Position numbers and translations under genes: made by a program. From Endomychus coccineus (lineage: Eukaryota; Arthropoda; Insecta; Coleoptera; Endomychidae), in NCBI GenBank assembly GCA_958510875.1, contig OY294070.1:49194078-49258077 (forward strand): DNA of 64,000 nucleotides. Direction: 5' to 3'. Positions 1 through 10,798 of the stretch are shown here, piece after piece. Position 1 is the first letter of the stretch; each line of letters starts with the position of its first letter. Below the pieces are notes generated by a model. That model had not been told where the DNA came from. It saw nothing but the letters and a program-made list of their open reading frames with translations, and made no database searches.

Positions 1-998
1 CCTTCTAGCCCGATACACTTCGTCCAACGTGTTTCTAATTCTTCGATCCCTTCCAATTAATACGATTTCGTCAATCGTTCAAAAAGGCGTTTGTTTCAGT
101 GATGACCTCATCATTGGAGCCAAATTGCTTTCCGCCGAGCCATTTCTTCAAGTTTGGAAATAGATAAAGATCGCAAGGGGCCAAATATGGAGAATATGGT
201 GAATGACGAACCGAATCGTACCACAATTCATGCTTTTTTGTCATTGTGACCTGCGGACTTGTGCGCGCTGGTGCGTTCTTTGCCAAATGCGGCTGCTTTC
301 GCTTCAAATCGGCGTCAAATCGATCCAACAGATAATATGTGCCGGTGATCGTTTTGCCCAATCGATATGGATCCCAAAAAACTGTCGCCATGACTTTGTT
401 GACCGATAAACCCAACTTGGCCTTTTTCGGCTTCGATTCGGATAAGTTCACTGTTTAGACTGTTTTTCGGTCTCTGGTGTGTTGTGATGGATCCATGTTT
501 AGTCCACGGTTACGAAACGGCGCAAAAAATCCTTCTTATCGCGCTTGAACATCGTCAGAAACACCTTTGAAGTTGTCACACGGTCGTGTTTGTTGTCAAC
601 AGAGAGCAAATGCGGCAGATAGCTTTCTCATATTCAAAAATTTATGCAAAACGTTCCGTACTTGTTCGGTTGAGATGCCCATAGCCTTCTCAATCTCGTG
701 AATTTTAACTAGCCCATCGTCCAATATTATACCATGGATTTTATCGAGGATTTTTGGAGTTGTAACCTCAATTGAACGACCAGAACGTTCGGCGTCCTTT
801 CTGGTCATACTACCACAACGAAATCAGTGAATCACTTGTGAGGTTTAACAAGCGATGCTTTCGAACTGAATGACATAAAAGACTGAACATTTTAATGCGT
901 TCTAGTTAAAGATGGTACATCACAAATGTCACATGGGATTTTCGATTGTGGCGCCATCTGTTTTATTTTTAACAGGGACTTTTCCCCTTGCCCTCGTA
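1..998 (-). mobile_element. Mariner copy 1, cut by the window start
   Basis: This is an antisense copy of a mariner (DD34D) family present seven times in the window. Its transposase 5' end lies to the right. The right terminal repeat is the stretch ending gggacttttccccttgccctcg, split here as GGGACTTTTCC and CCTTGCCCTCG, followed by a TA target dinucleotide at about 997-998. The left terminal repeat would lie just outside the window. Substitutions and frameshifts throughout show that the copy is dead. Confidence 0.9.
71..830 (-). pseudogene. Mariner transposase pseudogene (copy 1)
   Basis: Mariner transposase cuts and pastes its own element at TA sites. Two parts are visible on the minus strand. 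At 596-808 is the N-terminal helix-turn-helix region, including the residues RSIEVTTPKILDKIHGIIL. At 71-451 is the C-terminal catalytic half, with the block around YSPYLAPCDLYLFPNLKKW that carries the third Asp of DD34D. The parts lie in different frames. The middle, with the first Asp, is not readable in one frame. The 'SPD' of the family reads 'SPY' here. It is a dead remnant, and the other copies in the window confirm the family. Confidence 0.85.
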
Positions 999-1735
999 TA
1001 TCTAATAATTAGGTAATATAGGGTAACGTTCACATAAAACAGCAGCTGATGTCTTGACAGTCGCACAATGTCTGTGATACACAATCCCAGTCGAATAAAC
1101 TATCACATTACATAGAATACAATTTGCCTTCAGCTGTTTCTAGCCTTTTACAATATGCATTAAGTTTATAAACTCGGGAAATGACATCGCGAAGTGAACC
1201 TGTTCCTACAGCTGTTAGTGCTTCTGCAGGCGTAGCCCGCGGATAACAATTAGTATAAAACAATGTAGATGCTACTACTCAGTTCAGCAGTTTTTAACAG
1301 ATTTGCTCTAGGTAGGTATATCTTGATTTTCAACTAACCAACGATCCGCCGACCATTGCATCCGTCCTCAGGGCAGATTGAAAACTAGAGCTGAGGCTCA
1401 GTCGGTGTATAATAAATAGTGCCACAACGACGCGGAATCCAACCGGAAACCAAGATATATCAAGAATCGATATACGCGGAAGATTCTCTCTAGCGTATCG
1501 TTTTTGTGCTTATTCGTTGTTTAAACGATTATTTATTACCACTTTGAATTGTAATTGATGTAATCTTTCGCTTTCCAGTTGCCAATTTATGGCGTTAACA
1601 GTATGAAATAAATAATAAAATTCTTAAACAACTTGTTTCATGGCTAACACCAATCCCGAAAATTAAAATTAGGAAGTACAATTCAAACCATGTGAATAAA
1701 ACTGCAAGCGTTGATAGCTGATTCGATCTACCGGG
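999..1735. other. Intergenic, no recognised gene
   Basis: No open frame of note. At 1315-1465 there is a moderately GC-richer stretch with an imperfect inverted pair of ATATCTTGAT-type sequences (around 1318 and 1454), origin unknown. Nothing else is recognised. Confidence 0.5.
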
Positions 1736-2335
1736 TTTCGTAATAGTATATTAAAGAACGAGTTTCCTAAGATTCGTCTTAAAGCACGAATTCAAGTTTA
1801 AAAAACGAGTGGCGAAGCCACGAGTTCTTTTAAAGAATGAGTGCTTCAAGGTCTTAGGAAACGAGTTGTTTATACTATTTTTTGTAATTTGCCCTTTTTA
1901 TGCCGTTTTTAAACAAAAATGTTTAATTTAGTCCATTTAGGGATTTTTATGGTGGTTGGTAACATCTTAATTTTGAAAGTCAAAATTTGATTCAGTGGTT
2001 CTGTGATCGCTTTTGTTTCCGTAATTTTAGTTTCGTCTCTACTGGAAAGAGACGACTATTAGTACAAATATCTAAACCATATTGTGTATTAGCTGAAATC
2101 AATTCTTCCACTGGACACGTCGATGACTTTCTCTTCTTGAGTTGTTGATGCTCGACACTGTCATTTGAACTGACATAATGATGACAAGATAATTCCGCAT
2201 CAAGCTCGCCATCCTAAAAATGTAAAAAGTTCCGTGCTTTTTTTGGATATTAAGACACGGCAAGTGATGACGTTGCGTTCGTTAATGGGTCTATTAGAAA
2301 ATCAAAATGGAGGCAAATTACAAAAAATCTATAAG
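1736..2335. repeat. Palindromic (foldback-type) element
   Basis: A strong imperfect hairpin spans about 1747-1876. Its centre is CGAGTGGCGAAGCCACGAG, and its arms share TTTCCTAAGA and AAAGCAC with their reverse complements near 1836-1862. An outer inverted pair, TTTTTTGTAATTTGCC near 1878 and GGCAAATTACAAAAAAT near 2313, suggests that a larger palindromic element reaches to about 2335. No coding capacity is seen. The class (MITE or foldback) is inferred from structure only. Confidence 0.65.
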
Positions 2336-2369
2336 ACGATTCTGTGTACCAATCTTTCATAGTAAAACA

Positions 2370-3570
2370 TACGACGGCAAGGTGAAGTTTCTGAAAAGTG
2401 AAACAAGAAAATATTTACTTGGTCAAAACTTATTTTATTTCTCAACATAATCTCCTTGTAGCCCGATACACTTCGTCCAAAGCTTTCCTAATTTTTCGAT
2501 CCCTTCCAAATAATACGATTTCTCTTTCCCCCGAGCCATTTCTTCAACTTTGGAAATAGATAATAATCGCAGGGGGCCAAATCTGGGGAATATGATGAAT
2601 GACTAACCCATTCGTAGTACAATTCATCCAATTATGCCATTGCGACTGCGGACCTGTACACCGCTGCGTTGTCCTGGCGGAAGAGCACTTTTTTCTCTGC
2701 CAAATGCGGTCGCTTTCGCTTCATATCGGCGATCCAACAGCTCTGCATATTGCCGGTGATTGTTTTGTCCTTTTCAAGGTTGTCAATATGGACGATACCG
2801 TGTGCATTCCAAAAAACTGTCGCCATGACTTTGTTGGCCAATAACACTTTGGCCTTTTTCGGCTTCGATTCGCCAGGACCAGTCCATTGTTTCGACTTTT
2901 TGTTGGTCTCTAGTGTATTGTGATCGATCCTTGTTTCGTCCGCGGTTACGAAACGGGGCAAAAAGTCCTTCTTATTGCGCTTGAGCATCGCCAAACCTCC
3001 TTTGAAGTTGTCACACGGTCGCGCTTGTAGTCAACAGAGAGCAAATGCGGCACCCATCTGGCAGTTTGCTTTCCCATATTCTAAAATTTATGCAAAATGT
3101 TCCGGTTGAAATGCCCATAGCCTCAGCAATCTCGTGCACTTCAACTCGCCGATCGTCCAACATCATACCATGAATTTTATCTATGATTTCTGGCGTTATA
3201 ACCTCAATTGGACGACTAGAACGTTCGGCGTCCTTTGTGGTCAAACTCCCACAACAAAAATCAGTAGACCACTTGTGAATCGTTCCAATCGATGGTGAAG
3301 AGTTCCCATAATGTTTAACATCGATGCTTTGGTTTAGTTAATGTTTTTTCCGCGCAAGAAATAATGTCATGAAGCGAAATTTACTTTTTTCCATGTTTAC
3401 AAAAATTATCAATGTTGCTTGCTTTCGATGGGTATCAAAATAGAACTGAATGATATGTCAGTCTGAAAATTTTAATGCTTTCTAGTTGGTAAGTCACAAA
3501 TTTCACATGTGATTATCGATTGTGGCACCATCTATTTCATGTTTCAGGGACTTTTCCCCTTGCCCTCATA
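2370..3570 (-). mobile_element. Mariner copy 2, both ends present
   Basis: The left end reads CGACGGCAAGGTGAAG after TA at 2370-2371. The right end reads CTTTTCCCCTTGCCCTCA before TA at 3569-3570, so this is a near full-length antisense copy (about 1.2 kb). The terminal repeats match the family's CGAGGGCAAGGTGAAAAGTC with a few changes. A Jockey-like LINE begins directly beyond the right end. Confidence 0.9.
2632..3244 (-). pseudogene. Mariner transposase pseudogene (copy 2)
   Basis: The minus strand at 3011-3244 encodes the N-terminal helix-turn-helix part, with SRPIEVITPEIIDKIHGMML. At 2632-2994 is the catalytic middle: VTADETRIDHNTLE holds the first Asp, and KKVLFRQDNAAVYRS holds the second (Asn of the DN pair kept). 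The C-terminal block with the third Asp is out of frame or lost, because sequence is missing near 2525-2560 compared with copy 1. Frames are broken between the halves, so it is inactive. Confidence 0.85.
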
Positions 3571-3683
3571 ATTATATGAATATGGAAGTTATATTAAGAA
3601 TTGCTGTGAGTGTTTGATCGTTTTTAATGTATGCAACCAATATAATTTTGGGATTACCCTGCAGGTAGCGGTTAGTTCCGACC

Positions 3684-4364
3684 ATGTCAGTCCCTTCTAA
3701 TGTGTCCCTCCCGTCTGCGACTGTGAGCTCTTCACAAATGAACCACCAAGGTTCCGGTGTTGATTTGGTAATTTATTATCAAAATACCCGTGGCTTGCGC
3801 TCCAAAACTACTGACATATTTAATGCTTCCATACGCTGTGAGAGTGATATTATAATTCTGTCTGAGACATGGTTGTGCGAATCCATCTCTGACAGCGAGG
3901 TACTCTATTGTAGGTATTCCGTGTTTCGCTGTGATCGCGATCCTGCATCCACGGGAGCCTCTCGGGGTGGTGGCGTACTGGTTGCAGTTGACAAAAAATA
4001 CAGGTCTTCTCGCTTGAGTTTATCGGCTCTGAATTTCAATCTGTCCCCACGTACTGACATAATCATTGTTAAGATATCAGGAGAAATCTAGCATCGTTAC
4101 GTCATTGCCTTGTATATTCCGCCTGCAACTTCGATTATGGAATATCGGAATGTATACGATGCGCTCGCTTCACTTCAGTACGTCTTAGATAGTTCTTCCA
4201 TCATTATTGGTGATTTCAACATTGCGAAATATGCATCATATGTCGATGGATGGTCGATTTTCAATCTGGTGCAGGTATTAGGAGAGGTAGTGAGTTACCG
4301 TTTAAATCTGTCAATGCGTACAATTTTCGCAAAGCCAATTTTTCATTATTATACGAAAGTTTGA
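3684..4364 (+). pseudogene. LINE endonuclease domain, interrupted and truncated
   Basis: The frame opens at ATG 3684 and reads through one stop (TAG at 4089-4091) into a same-frame continuation to 4364. Endonuclease motifs appear in order: YYQNTRGLRSKT, then DIIILSETWL with the catalytic Glu, then SRGGGVLVAV, and after the stop SSSIIIGDFNIA, the GDFN motif. The C-terminal part carrying the SDH-type catalytic Asp/His is absent. The sequence jumps from just after GDFN into the region before the RT, in another frame, which suggests an internal deletion of roughly 100 codons. The TAG probably replaced a CAG. This endonuclease cannot be functional as written. Confidence 0.85.
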
Positions 4365-6412
4365 GGCAGGTTGACTGGACGGTGGTGGTTGAATGCGTTG
4401 ATCCTGAGGATGCTTGTTCTCTCTTCTATGATTTATTATATTCATCCCTCGATAAATTCGTTCCTAGGTTTGGCTGCGTCAAGAAAAATATCTACCCTCC
4501 GTGGTATAACAACCACATAATACGGTTGATTAAAAATAAAACCTCGGCCTGGAAGAGATATAGGAGATTCAAGGATTTGTCAGCTCACAATCAGTTTTCC
4601 ATGCTTAGGCGTGAACTCAAAAGGGCAACGAATTCGGCCTATAATGAGTACATTGTCTCGATTGAAAACAATTTGAAGCAGGATCCTACGAAGCTTTGGA
4701 ATTTTATTAATTCAAAGAAAGGCACACGCGGTTTTCCCGCTGAAATGGACTATGGCGATGTGAAGTTGACTACCCCGCAGGAAATTTCCAACACATTTGC
4801 TCATCTCTTCAGTCAAAGCTATATAACTCAACCCACTTTAGCGAATTTAGATTCGGAGTCTCTAAGTAATGAGCATGATATATCCATTCTTTATTTCTCC
4901 CAAGAGGAAGTTGAATTCGCCCTCAAAAAGATCAAAAATAAATCTACTTCAGGTCCCGATATGATTCCGGCGTTTCTACTAAGAGACTGCGCACCCATTT
5001 TTTCAGTACCCCTCACTCACCTATTCAATAGGTGTCTTACGTCCAGTACTTTCCCGCTAGTATGGAAGCAGACGAAAGTCTGTCCGATCCTCAAAAGTGG
5101 TGATAGAGCAGATGTGCATAATTATAGACCTATAAGCATCTTTTCAAATTTTGCTAAGGCCTTTGAGAGTCTTATATACGATAGAGTATATTTCAAAGTT
5201 CATTCACGCCTTCTTAATATACAACACGGTTTTGTAAGGGGTCGTTCCACATCCACCAACCTGGCATCTGTCACACAATACATCGCTGAAAATATGGATT
5301 CCGGCTTCCAAGTCGATGTTATATATACCGATCTGTCCAAGGCCTTCGACAGGCTTGACCACAGACTTCTGCTAAGTAAACTTGATGGTATTGGTTTCTC
5401 TGTGGAACTCTTATCTTTCATCGCCTCATATCTCAGTGATAGGCGGCAATTTGTCGTGGTAAATGGGCAGAGATCGGTTGAATATCTTGCTTCTTCCGGA
5501 GTCCCCCAAGGATCAATTTTGGGACCACTATTTTTCAACATCTTTGTTAATGATATTTCAATAGGTCTAACTGTACTCTGTCTTTTATATGCCGATGATT
5601 TTAAAATGTTCTTCGTCATCAAATCCACATTTGATTGTTATCTACTTCAGAGAAGTCTTGATATGATGGTTGTTTGGTGTTCAGCGAACAAGCTATCTCT
5701 TAATGTTAACAAGTGTTGTGTTATGTCTTACACAAACAAGACCAACTTGATCATATTTGATTACAACGTACACGGTACTATCCTTAAGAGACCAGCAACC
5801 TATAAAGACCTCGGCGTAATTTTCGATCCCAAACTATCCTTCATTTCTCATCTGGAGTCTGTGATGGAGGCTGCTAACAGACTACTTGGGTTTATTGTGC
5901 GAAGCTGTCGTGATTTTTCAGACATAGACACGCTCAAATTGTTGTTCATAACATTTGTGCGATCGCGGCTTGAGTACGCATCTGTGGTTTGGTTCCCTGG
6001 TTATGCCGTTCATAGAGATGCCCTGGAATCTGTTCAGCGCCACTTTCTGAAGTACCTGTCCTTCAGGACAGACGGTTTTTATCCTATCAGGGGCATTCCT
6101 AATTCTTTCCTGTTAGATAAATTCAATATGTCATCGCTTTCTCGCAGAAATAATTATGTACTCCAGGCCAGTCTGTACAAGTTGCTTAATAACCTAATTG
6201 ACTGCCCCATGCTGCTGGAAAGAGTCAATTTTCTAGTTCCTCGGCTGAACTCACGGTCTGCAAATACTTTCTACCTCCAAACTCCTCGTACTAACCTACT
6301 TAAATTATCTCCATTATTTTGCATGTGCCATGCCTACAACACCAATGACACTAGTGCTAAATATGATATTTTTAATTCTAGCCTAAAACAGATTGCTCGC
6401 CTACTGCGATGA
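4250..6412 (+). CDS. LINE reverse transcriptase (long open frame)
   Basis: This 720-codon frame encodes the RNA-directed DNA polymerase of a Jockey-like LINE, which would copy the element's RNA at a nicked chromosomal target. RT motifs run in order: STSGPDMIPAFLL, then HNYRPISIFSNFAKAFE, then the catalytic Asp motif DVIYTDLSKAFDRLDH, GVPQGSILGPLFFNIF, then YADD at residues 447-450. A C-terminal region typical of the clade follows (ATYKDLGVIFDPKLSF, then RSRLEYASVVWFPGY). There is no internal stop, so decay is light. The first 30 or so codons come from the deleted endonuclease region in a shifted frame. The ATG at 4250 is therefore not a natural start, and the frame is really the 3' part of ORF2. 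Confidence 0.9.
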   Translation: MVDFQSGAGIRRGSELPFKSVNAYNFRKANFSLLYESLRQVDWTVVVECVDPEDACSLFYDLLYSSLDKFVPRFGCVKKNIYPPWYNNHIIRLIKNKTSAWKRYRRFKDLSAHNQFSMLRRELKRATNSAYNEYIVSIENNLKQDPTKLWNFINSKKGTRGFPAEMDYGDVKLTTPQEISNTFAHLFSQSYITQPTLANLDSESLSNEHDISILYFSQEEVEFALKKIKNKSTSGPDMIPAFLLRDCAPIFSVPLTHLFNRCLTSSTFPLVWKQTKVCPILKSGDRADVHNYRPISIFSNFAKAFESLIYDRVYFKVHSRLLNIQHGFVRGRSTSTNLASVTQYIAENMDSGFQVDVIYTDLSKAFDRLDHRLLLSKLDGIGFSVELLSFIASYLSDRRQFVVVNGQRSVEYLASSGVPQGSILGPLFFNIFVNDISIGLTVLCLLYADDFKMFFVIKSTFDCYLLQRSLDMMVVWCSANKLSLNVNKCCVMSYTNKTNLIIFDYNVHGTILKRPATYKDLGVIFDPKLSFISHLESVMEAANRLLGFIVRSCRDFSDIDTLKLLFITFVRSRLEYASVVWFPGYAVHRDALESVQRHFLKYLSFRTDGFYPIRGIPNSFLLDKFNMSSLSRRNNYVLQASLYKLLNNLIDCPMLLERVNFLVPRLNSRSANTFYLQTPRTNLLKLSPLFCMCHAYNTNDTSAKYDIFNSSLKQIARLLR

Positions 6413-6650
6413 CACAATATTCATATTTTACCAGCTCTTTCTTTGTTTTTTCTCTTTGTTCATTTCTGTGTTAAATATTTTTGGCTATTCTTTCTTTTGA
6501 TTTTGTCTCCTCTCGGACTAGAATATAGTTTTATTTAGATTTGGTTTAGATAATAATTGTTAATTTATATATTTTTGTATGCATCGTCCTGATCTTTAAT
6601 TGGGTTTTATACCTGTTGATCAGAGTAAAATTGAATAAATAAATAAATAA

Positions 6651-7159
6651 ATAATTATATACACAATATCACGTTAAATTTATTAACATAATCTTCGTAG
6701 ACATCTGAAGTATAGGTATACTAACTATGGCATTATTCAGGCTACCATTTATAAGATAGTTGAAAAAGTCCCAGAAAAAAAATTTCTTCACCATGATATT
6801 TTTCATCGAATTTTACGCTACTTTGAAAAAATTCGTCTGTCTGTATGACCGTCACGAAATGCTTGTCTAACACGAAAACTCAAGAACGAAAGCACCTATC
6901 ATATTGAAACTTTGACCAAAAATCGTTTGATGCTCGATGACGAACGTTAGATTTTCAGAAAAATCGTTTGAAAGGCACCATTTCCTGAAAAGTTGAAAAT
7001 TTAAAAGAAAAATTCCAAAGTATACATTGAATCGATTCAAAACTTTTACAGTAAAGTTGAATTAATTAAAAACTGCTTTTCCCCAAATTTCAACAATAGC
7101 GTTCAACAACAACAATAACGAAAACAATTATTGGACTAATTTAACAGTTAATATCACAA
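6651..7159. other. Intergenic with a shared interspersed repeat
   Basis: No gene. The stretch at about 6785-6960 (TTTTTCATCGAATTTTACGC, then TCTGTCTGTATG and TGTCTAACACGAA) is matched in inverted orientation at about 51990-52165. It is therefore an interspersed repeat of unknown class. Confidence 0.55.
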
Positions 7160-7232
7160 GGCGATGTGGTGTAGGGGTTAGGTTGCCAAGCTCCCGCTCA
7201 GTAGACTCGGGTTCGATTCACAGAATCGGAAA
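7160..7232 (+). repeat. tRNA-like SINE head or tRNA pseudogene
   Basis: A-box-like TGGTGTAGGGG (7167-7177) and B-box-like GGGTTCGATTC (7209-7219) are spaced as in a tRNA, giving an internal RNA polymerase III promoter. The anticodon region reads CTCCCGC, which would give a CCC (Gly-like) anticodon, but the anticodon and acceptor stems pair poorly. This points to a tRNA-derived SINE or a degenerate tRNA rather than a functional one. The 3' limit of a SINE body was not found. Confidence 0.55.
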
Positions 7233-8880
7233 ATGAGTTTTTGTAAATTTTATGTAAAACATTATTTTATTTAGTTGTGTGAAGATAATGAAATTGATAA
7301 TTTATTTCATTATCTCTCCATAATTACAATTATATAAAAATCAGGAACCAAATCAAATGATTTGCGAAGAGTAACTTTGCCACGTACACTATTTATCTAC
7401 TCTCCAAGCGGCATCACATTTCTAGTTCATATTTATATTAAATACAAGAAAAAAAATCAGTTAGTTCGTTCAGAAAGTACTGGAAATAATTTTTGAAAAA
7501 GAACTTCCTAATAACACGACGAGTTACAGAGAATATATTCATTGTTAGAAGCTACCCAAAAAAAAACCTACAACCCACATTGGGAGCTTATGTTCATTTT
7601 TGATAAACTAAAAATTATCTTAAAAATGTGGTTGAAATAGGGTTCATTTATCACATAGCGGTGAATTGGGGAGATTGAAGAGTCGCTCCGTAGTCATGAA
7701 TGACCTTCATGGTCCATAGAACATCATACAATTTTCCGATTCGACTTACTGCAAAAAATTTAGATATTCCCCGAGCTTAGAGACTGGACTAATACGTTAA
7801 CCCGTGGTTTCAGCAAGTCGGAACAATGGCAGGCACATTAATAATTTCGATACACACTTGTTTCCGAATAGGATCATCTAAGAATGGAAACATTCCTTGA
7901 CCAGCGAGGTCTTTCGATTTATCGGCTTCTGACTTTTTCTTTAGGGGTATTTGAAGAGAAAAGTTTATGCTCATTGGCCACGTGCCATTTCTCAACTGAA
8001 GAAATTGCTAGAACCTCACTGGAAATCTTACAAAATTTTATGCATCATTTACCCTCAAGATTAGACGAACGTGGACAAGGGAATGTACATGTTATCTTTA
8101 AAAAATAAGATGATTCTCTATATAAAATATAAAAATAGTTTAAAATAGTACATTTGATTCTGTTCTCTACTATTTGTACTTTTTACTAGTAAACTTTACA
8201 TTAATTCTGTCCTCCATTCGCATATTTCACTCCGATGTATGTACATTAAGTCTACTTCGAGCTGCACAAATTTTGCGTGGAGTAGAACTTAGCTTCTAGA
8301 CAATGTTGACGTAAAACTAAGTTTAAATTAAATGAAATCGATTATCCCTCGTACATTTAACATGAATATGCAAGCAGAATGGCATGTTAGTAATAACACT
8401 GTGTGCGTACATGGGTGTGCGATGCCCATAATGATATTGTATATACGCCGTTTCGACATTAATAGACCGTGCATATACAAACGATTTTTTTTATTTAATG
8501 TTTGTTGTGTAGTGTTGCGAGAGATGAAAACCGATCGCATGTTATTAACGTGCGAGACCTGTTATTACACTGAGTTTAATTTAAGCGAGAAGTTCTCATT
8601 AGAAACTTCCCACCGGTACGCACGCATTCACGCTAATTACAAACTGGGTCGCGACGCGGCAGTCAAGTGTCTGCCCGCCTTCGCCCACTTTGGAACCAAG
8701 CTGACGAGTGCGATCTGGCTCCGTACGAATTTCACACTCAATTAAAACGCCAATTAATCCGAACACAGCAAGTAAATCACCAGTTCATCGGTTACAAGTC
8801 GCTGGGAAGGCCATCGATCTACGATAGAACTGGATTGAGTAAATATCATGCTAGAAACAACATGACAGGGATAAACTAAA
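7233..8880. other. Intergenic, no recognised gene
   Basis: Several short frames occur (for example 7884-8108 and 8332-8745) but none matches a family I know. About 8320-8860 is GC-richer, with few repeat signatures and a pair of TAAT/ATTA-type sites near 8738-8756. It may be unique host DNA, possibly conserved noncoding. I saw no splice-supported exon. Confidence 0.4.
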
Positions 8881-8959
8881 GTTGATAATTCTTCCTCTTA
8901 AAGAGGAAGTTATCAGACCTTCTACAGCAATACCAGTGGATCCACTTTTTTGTCTTGGA

Positions 8960-9800
8960 TGCTGGTCCTTCTCACCAGCCACTAGGGCTTTTCGTGCACT
9001 CCAGTTGGATGATTTACACCATTTTCGTAACTCTAGTCCTCTGTACTAGTCTGTAAGGGTTCATCGGTTGACTGTTGTACTCTTCGGGAGATAGCCTTGG
9101 TAGCCTGAATGTTGCTTGTCTTTTGCTATATAATGCCTCTGATTCTGACAGTATGTGTTTGGCTGTATCTATCTATCCCCTCATCACATTGTCTCTAGGA
9201 AAGGTCTTCATTATTCAACTCAATTCTGTGCAAATGTCCTTTCATTGGGACCCCCCTTATTCATGTTGAGTAGTTCTTCAGTTCGGTCCTCCGATGATTC
9301 TCCATTAAATGTGTTGCCGTGGTGTATGCGACGAGGTTCATTCCAGTGCTCTCTTTGTTGTTGTTCGACCCAGTCCCGTAAGCATCTTCGGACAGCGGTT
9401 TTTCTCACTCCGAGTATAGGTTGTGGATCATGAGGCTGATTAGTCAATCTTAGCTAATCCATCAGCTTTATCGTTGTTGCTTTCTATGTCACAGTGTTAT
9501 GGGACCTACATCAAAGTCATTTTATTGTATTCTGCTGTAGCGTCGAGTTCTTCACTGAATTACCAAACCAGAGTTAATGTTAGTGTTGGGTTCAAGAGTG
9601 CCTTCAGCTGTTCATATTCCTATTCGTGCGTTAAGTACTTCCTTCATGTTGTTTTTTCTTGCACATTGCAAGATCACGTACTTCTCCGCTTGGAATATGG
9701 AAATCTATAATCCCAGGGAGAAACTCAGTTGAAAGTTTCTATTCCTGCATCAGTTCCATCCCAGACTTTGGACTCGCCTGTGCACTCCCTCCCTTCGATG
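8960..9800 (-). pseudogene. LINE RNase H and C-terminal region
   Basis: RNase H trims RNA from the RNA-DNA hybrid in I/R1-type LINEs. On the minus strand three signs are seen, in different frames. One is IFQAEKYVILQCARKNNMK (the FQAE..A.. helix, about 9620-9690). The second is a degenerate VP.H motif followed by KADGLAKID (about 9455-9510), with two codons turned into stops where W and G are usual. The third is a C-terminal frame at 9220-9447 with RKTAVRRCLRDWVEQQQREH, followed by AKHILSESEALYSKR, where the zinc-binding Cys residues read as Ser. It is inactive. Confidence 0.75.
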
Positions 9801-9934
9801 CTGTTTGATCACCTCAAAGTTAGTGTTGAAGGTGTATGAGGAAGTGAAGTGCACCCGTTGGTTCCATTTCAAGAATGTTACCCGAGAAGACCCATTCTTG
9901 TCTCCCCCATGATGATCGTAAAGTCAATTGAAGA

Positions 9935-10798
9935 TACGAGGGCAAGGTGAAAAGTCGAAAATCCCATGTGACATTTGTGAGGTACCATCTTCAACTACAA
10001 CGCATTAAAAATTTCAGACTAATATGTCATTCAGTTCTGTTTTGACACCCATCGGAAGCAAGCAACCTTGAAGATTATTGTAAACATTATTGGAAAAACC
10101 ATTACGCAAACCAAAGCATGGCTCGTTTAACATTATGGGGACTCATTACCATTCACAAGTGGTTTACTGATTGCCGTTGTGTCAGTATGACCACAAAGGA
10201 CGCCGTACGTTCTGGTCGTCCAATTGAGGTTAGAAGGCCAGAAAACGTCGATAAAATCCATGGCATGATATTGGACGATCGGCGAGTTAAAGTGCATGAG
10301 ATTGTTGAGGCTATTGGGATCTCAACCGAACGGGTACGGAACATCTTGCATGAATTTTTGAGTATGAGAAAGCTATCTGCCAGATGGGTACCGCATTTGC
10401 TCTCTGTTGACAACAAGCGCGGCCGTTTGACAGCTTCAAAGGAGTGTTTGGCCGATTTTCAAGCGAAATAAGAAAGACTTTTTGCGCCGTTCCGTAACCG
10501 TGGACGAAACATAGATCCATTACAACACACCAGAGACCAGAGAACAGTCGAAACAGTGGACTTTTCTTGGCGAATCGAAGCCGAAAAAGATCCAAGTGGG
10601 TTTATCGGCCTACAAAGTCATGGCGACAGTTTTCTGGGATGCACACGGTATCGTCCATATAGATCTTTTCGACGCCGATTTGACGTTGGTCGAAGTGTAT
10701 CGGGCTACAAGGAGATTATGTTGAGAAATAAAATAAGTTTTAACGAAATAAATCATTTCTTGTTTCATTTTTCAGGGACTTTTCACCTTGCCTTCGTA
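9935..10798 (+). mobile_element. Mariner copy 3, internally deleted
   Basis: The left end is TA then CGAGGGCAAGGTGAAAAGTC (9935-9956). The right end is TTTTCACCTTGCCTTCG then TA (to 10798). At 864 bp it is about 0.4 kb shorter than a complete copy. The deletion joins the catalytic middle directly to the 3' part (around 10680). It is the only sense-strand copy here and lies inside an antisense LINE. Confidence 0.92.
10118..10700 (+). pseudogene. Mariner transposase pseudogene (copy 3)
   Basis: The frame at 10118-10471 carries the N-terminal DNA-binding region: SGRPIEVRRPENVDKIHGMI, EIVEAIGISTERVRNILHEF and MRKLSARWVPHLL. A shifted frame from 10556 carries SHGDSFLG, a frameshifted version of the family's KVMATVFWD block. 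The second and third catalytic Asp blocks are removed by the internal deletion, so the copy cannot encode transposase. Confidence 0.85.

Larger units (their letters stand above)
3578..6650 (+). mobile_element. Jockey-like non-LTR retrotransposon
   Basis: A LINE with an apurinic-type endonuclease remnant followed by reverse transcriptase. It ends in a repeating AATA tail at about 6633-6650. A 10-bp direct repeat ATAATTATAT flanks it (3568-3577 and 6651-6660) and is read as the target-site duplication. The upstream copy overlaps the end of mariner copy 2, so the LINE landed at that border after the mariner. Only about 106 bp precede the endonuclease frame and there is no gag-like ORF1. The copy is therefore 5'-truncated or belongs to an ORF1-less lineage. 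The clade call is from the RT and EN motifs. Confidence 0.88.

Noticed and set aside
2599..2923. Sense frames over mariner copy 2 (likewise 203-409, 13740-14313 and 40589-40849)
   Set aside because: They are shadows of antisense transposase remnants, and their similarity to each other comes from shared mariner sequence.
5200..5628. 142-codon antisense frame
   Set aside because: It is the reverse of the well-supported LINE reverse transcriptase frame and has no domain of its own.
7160..7232. Functional tRNA gene
   Set aside because: Anticodon and acceptor stems do not pair well enough.
8332..8745. 137-codon frame
   Set aside because: No domain and irregular residue use. More likely a chance frame in GC-richer noncoding DNA.
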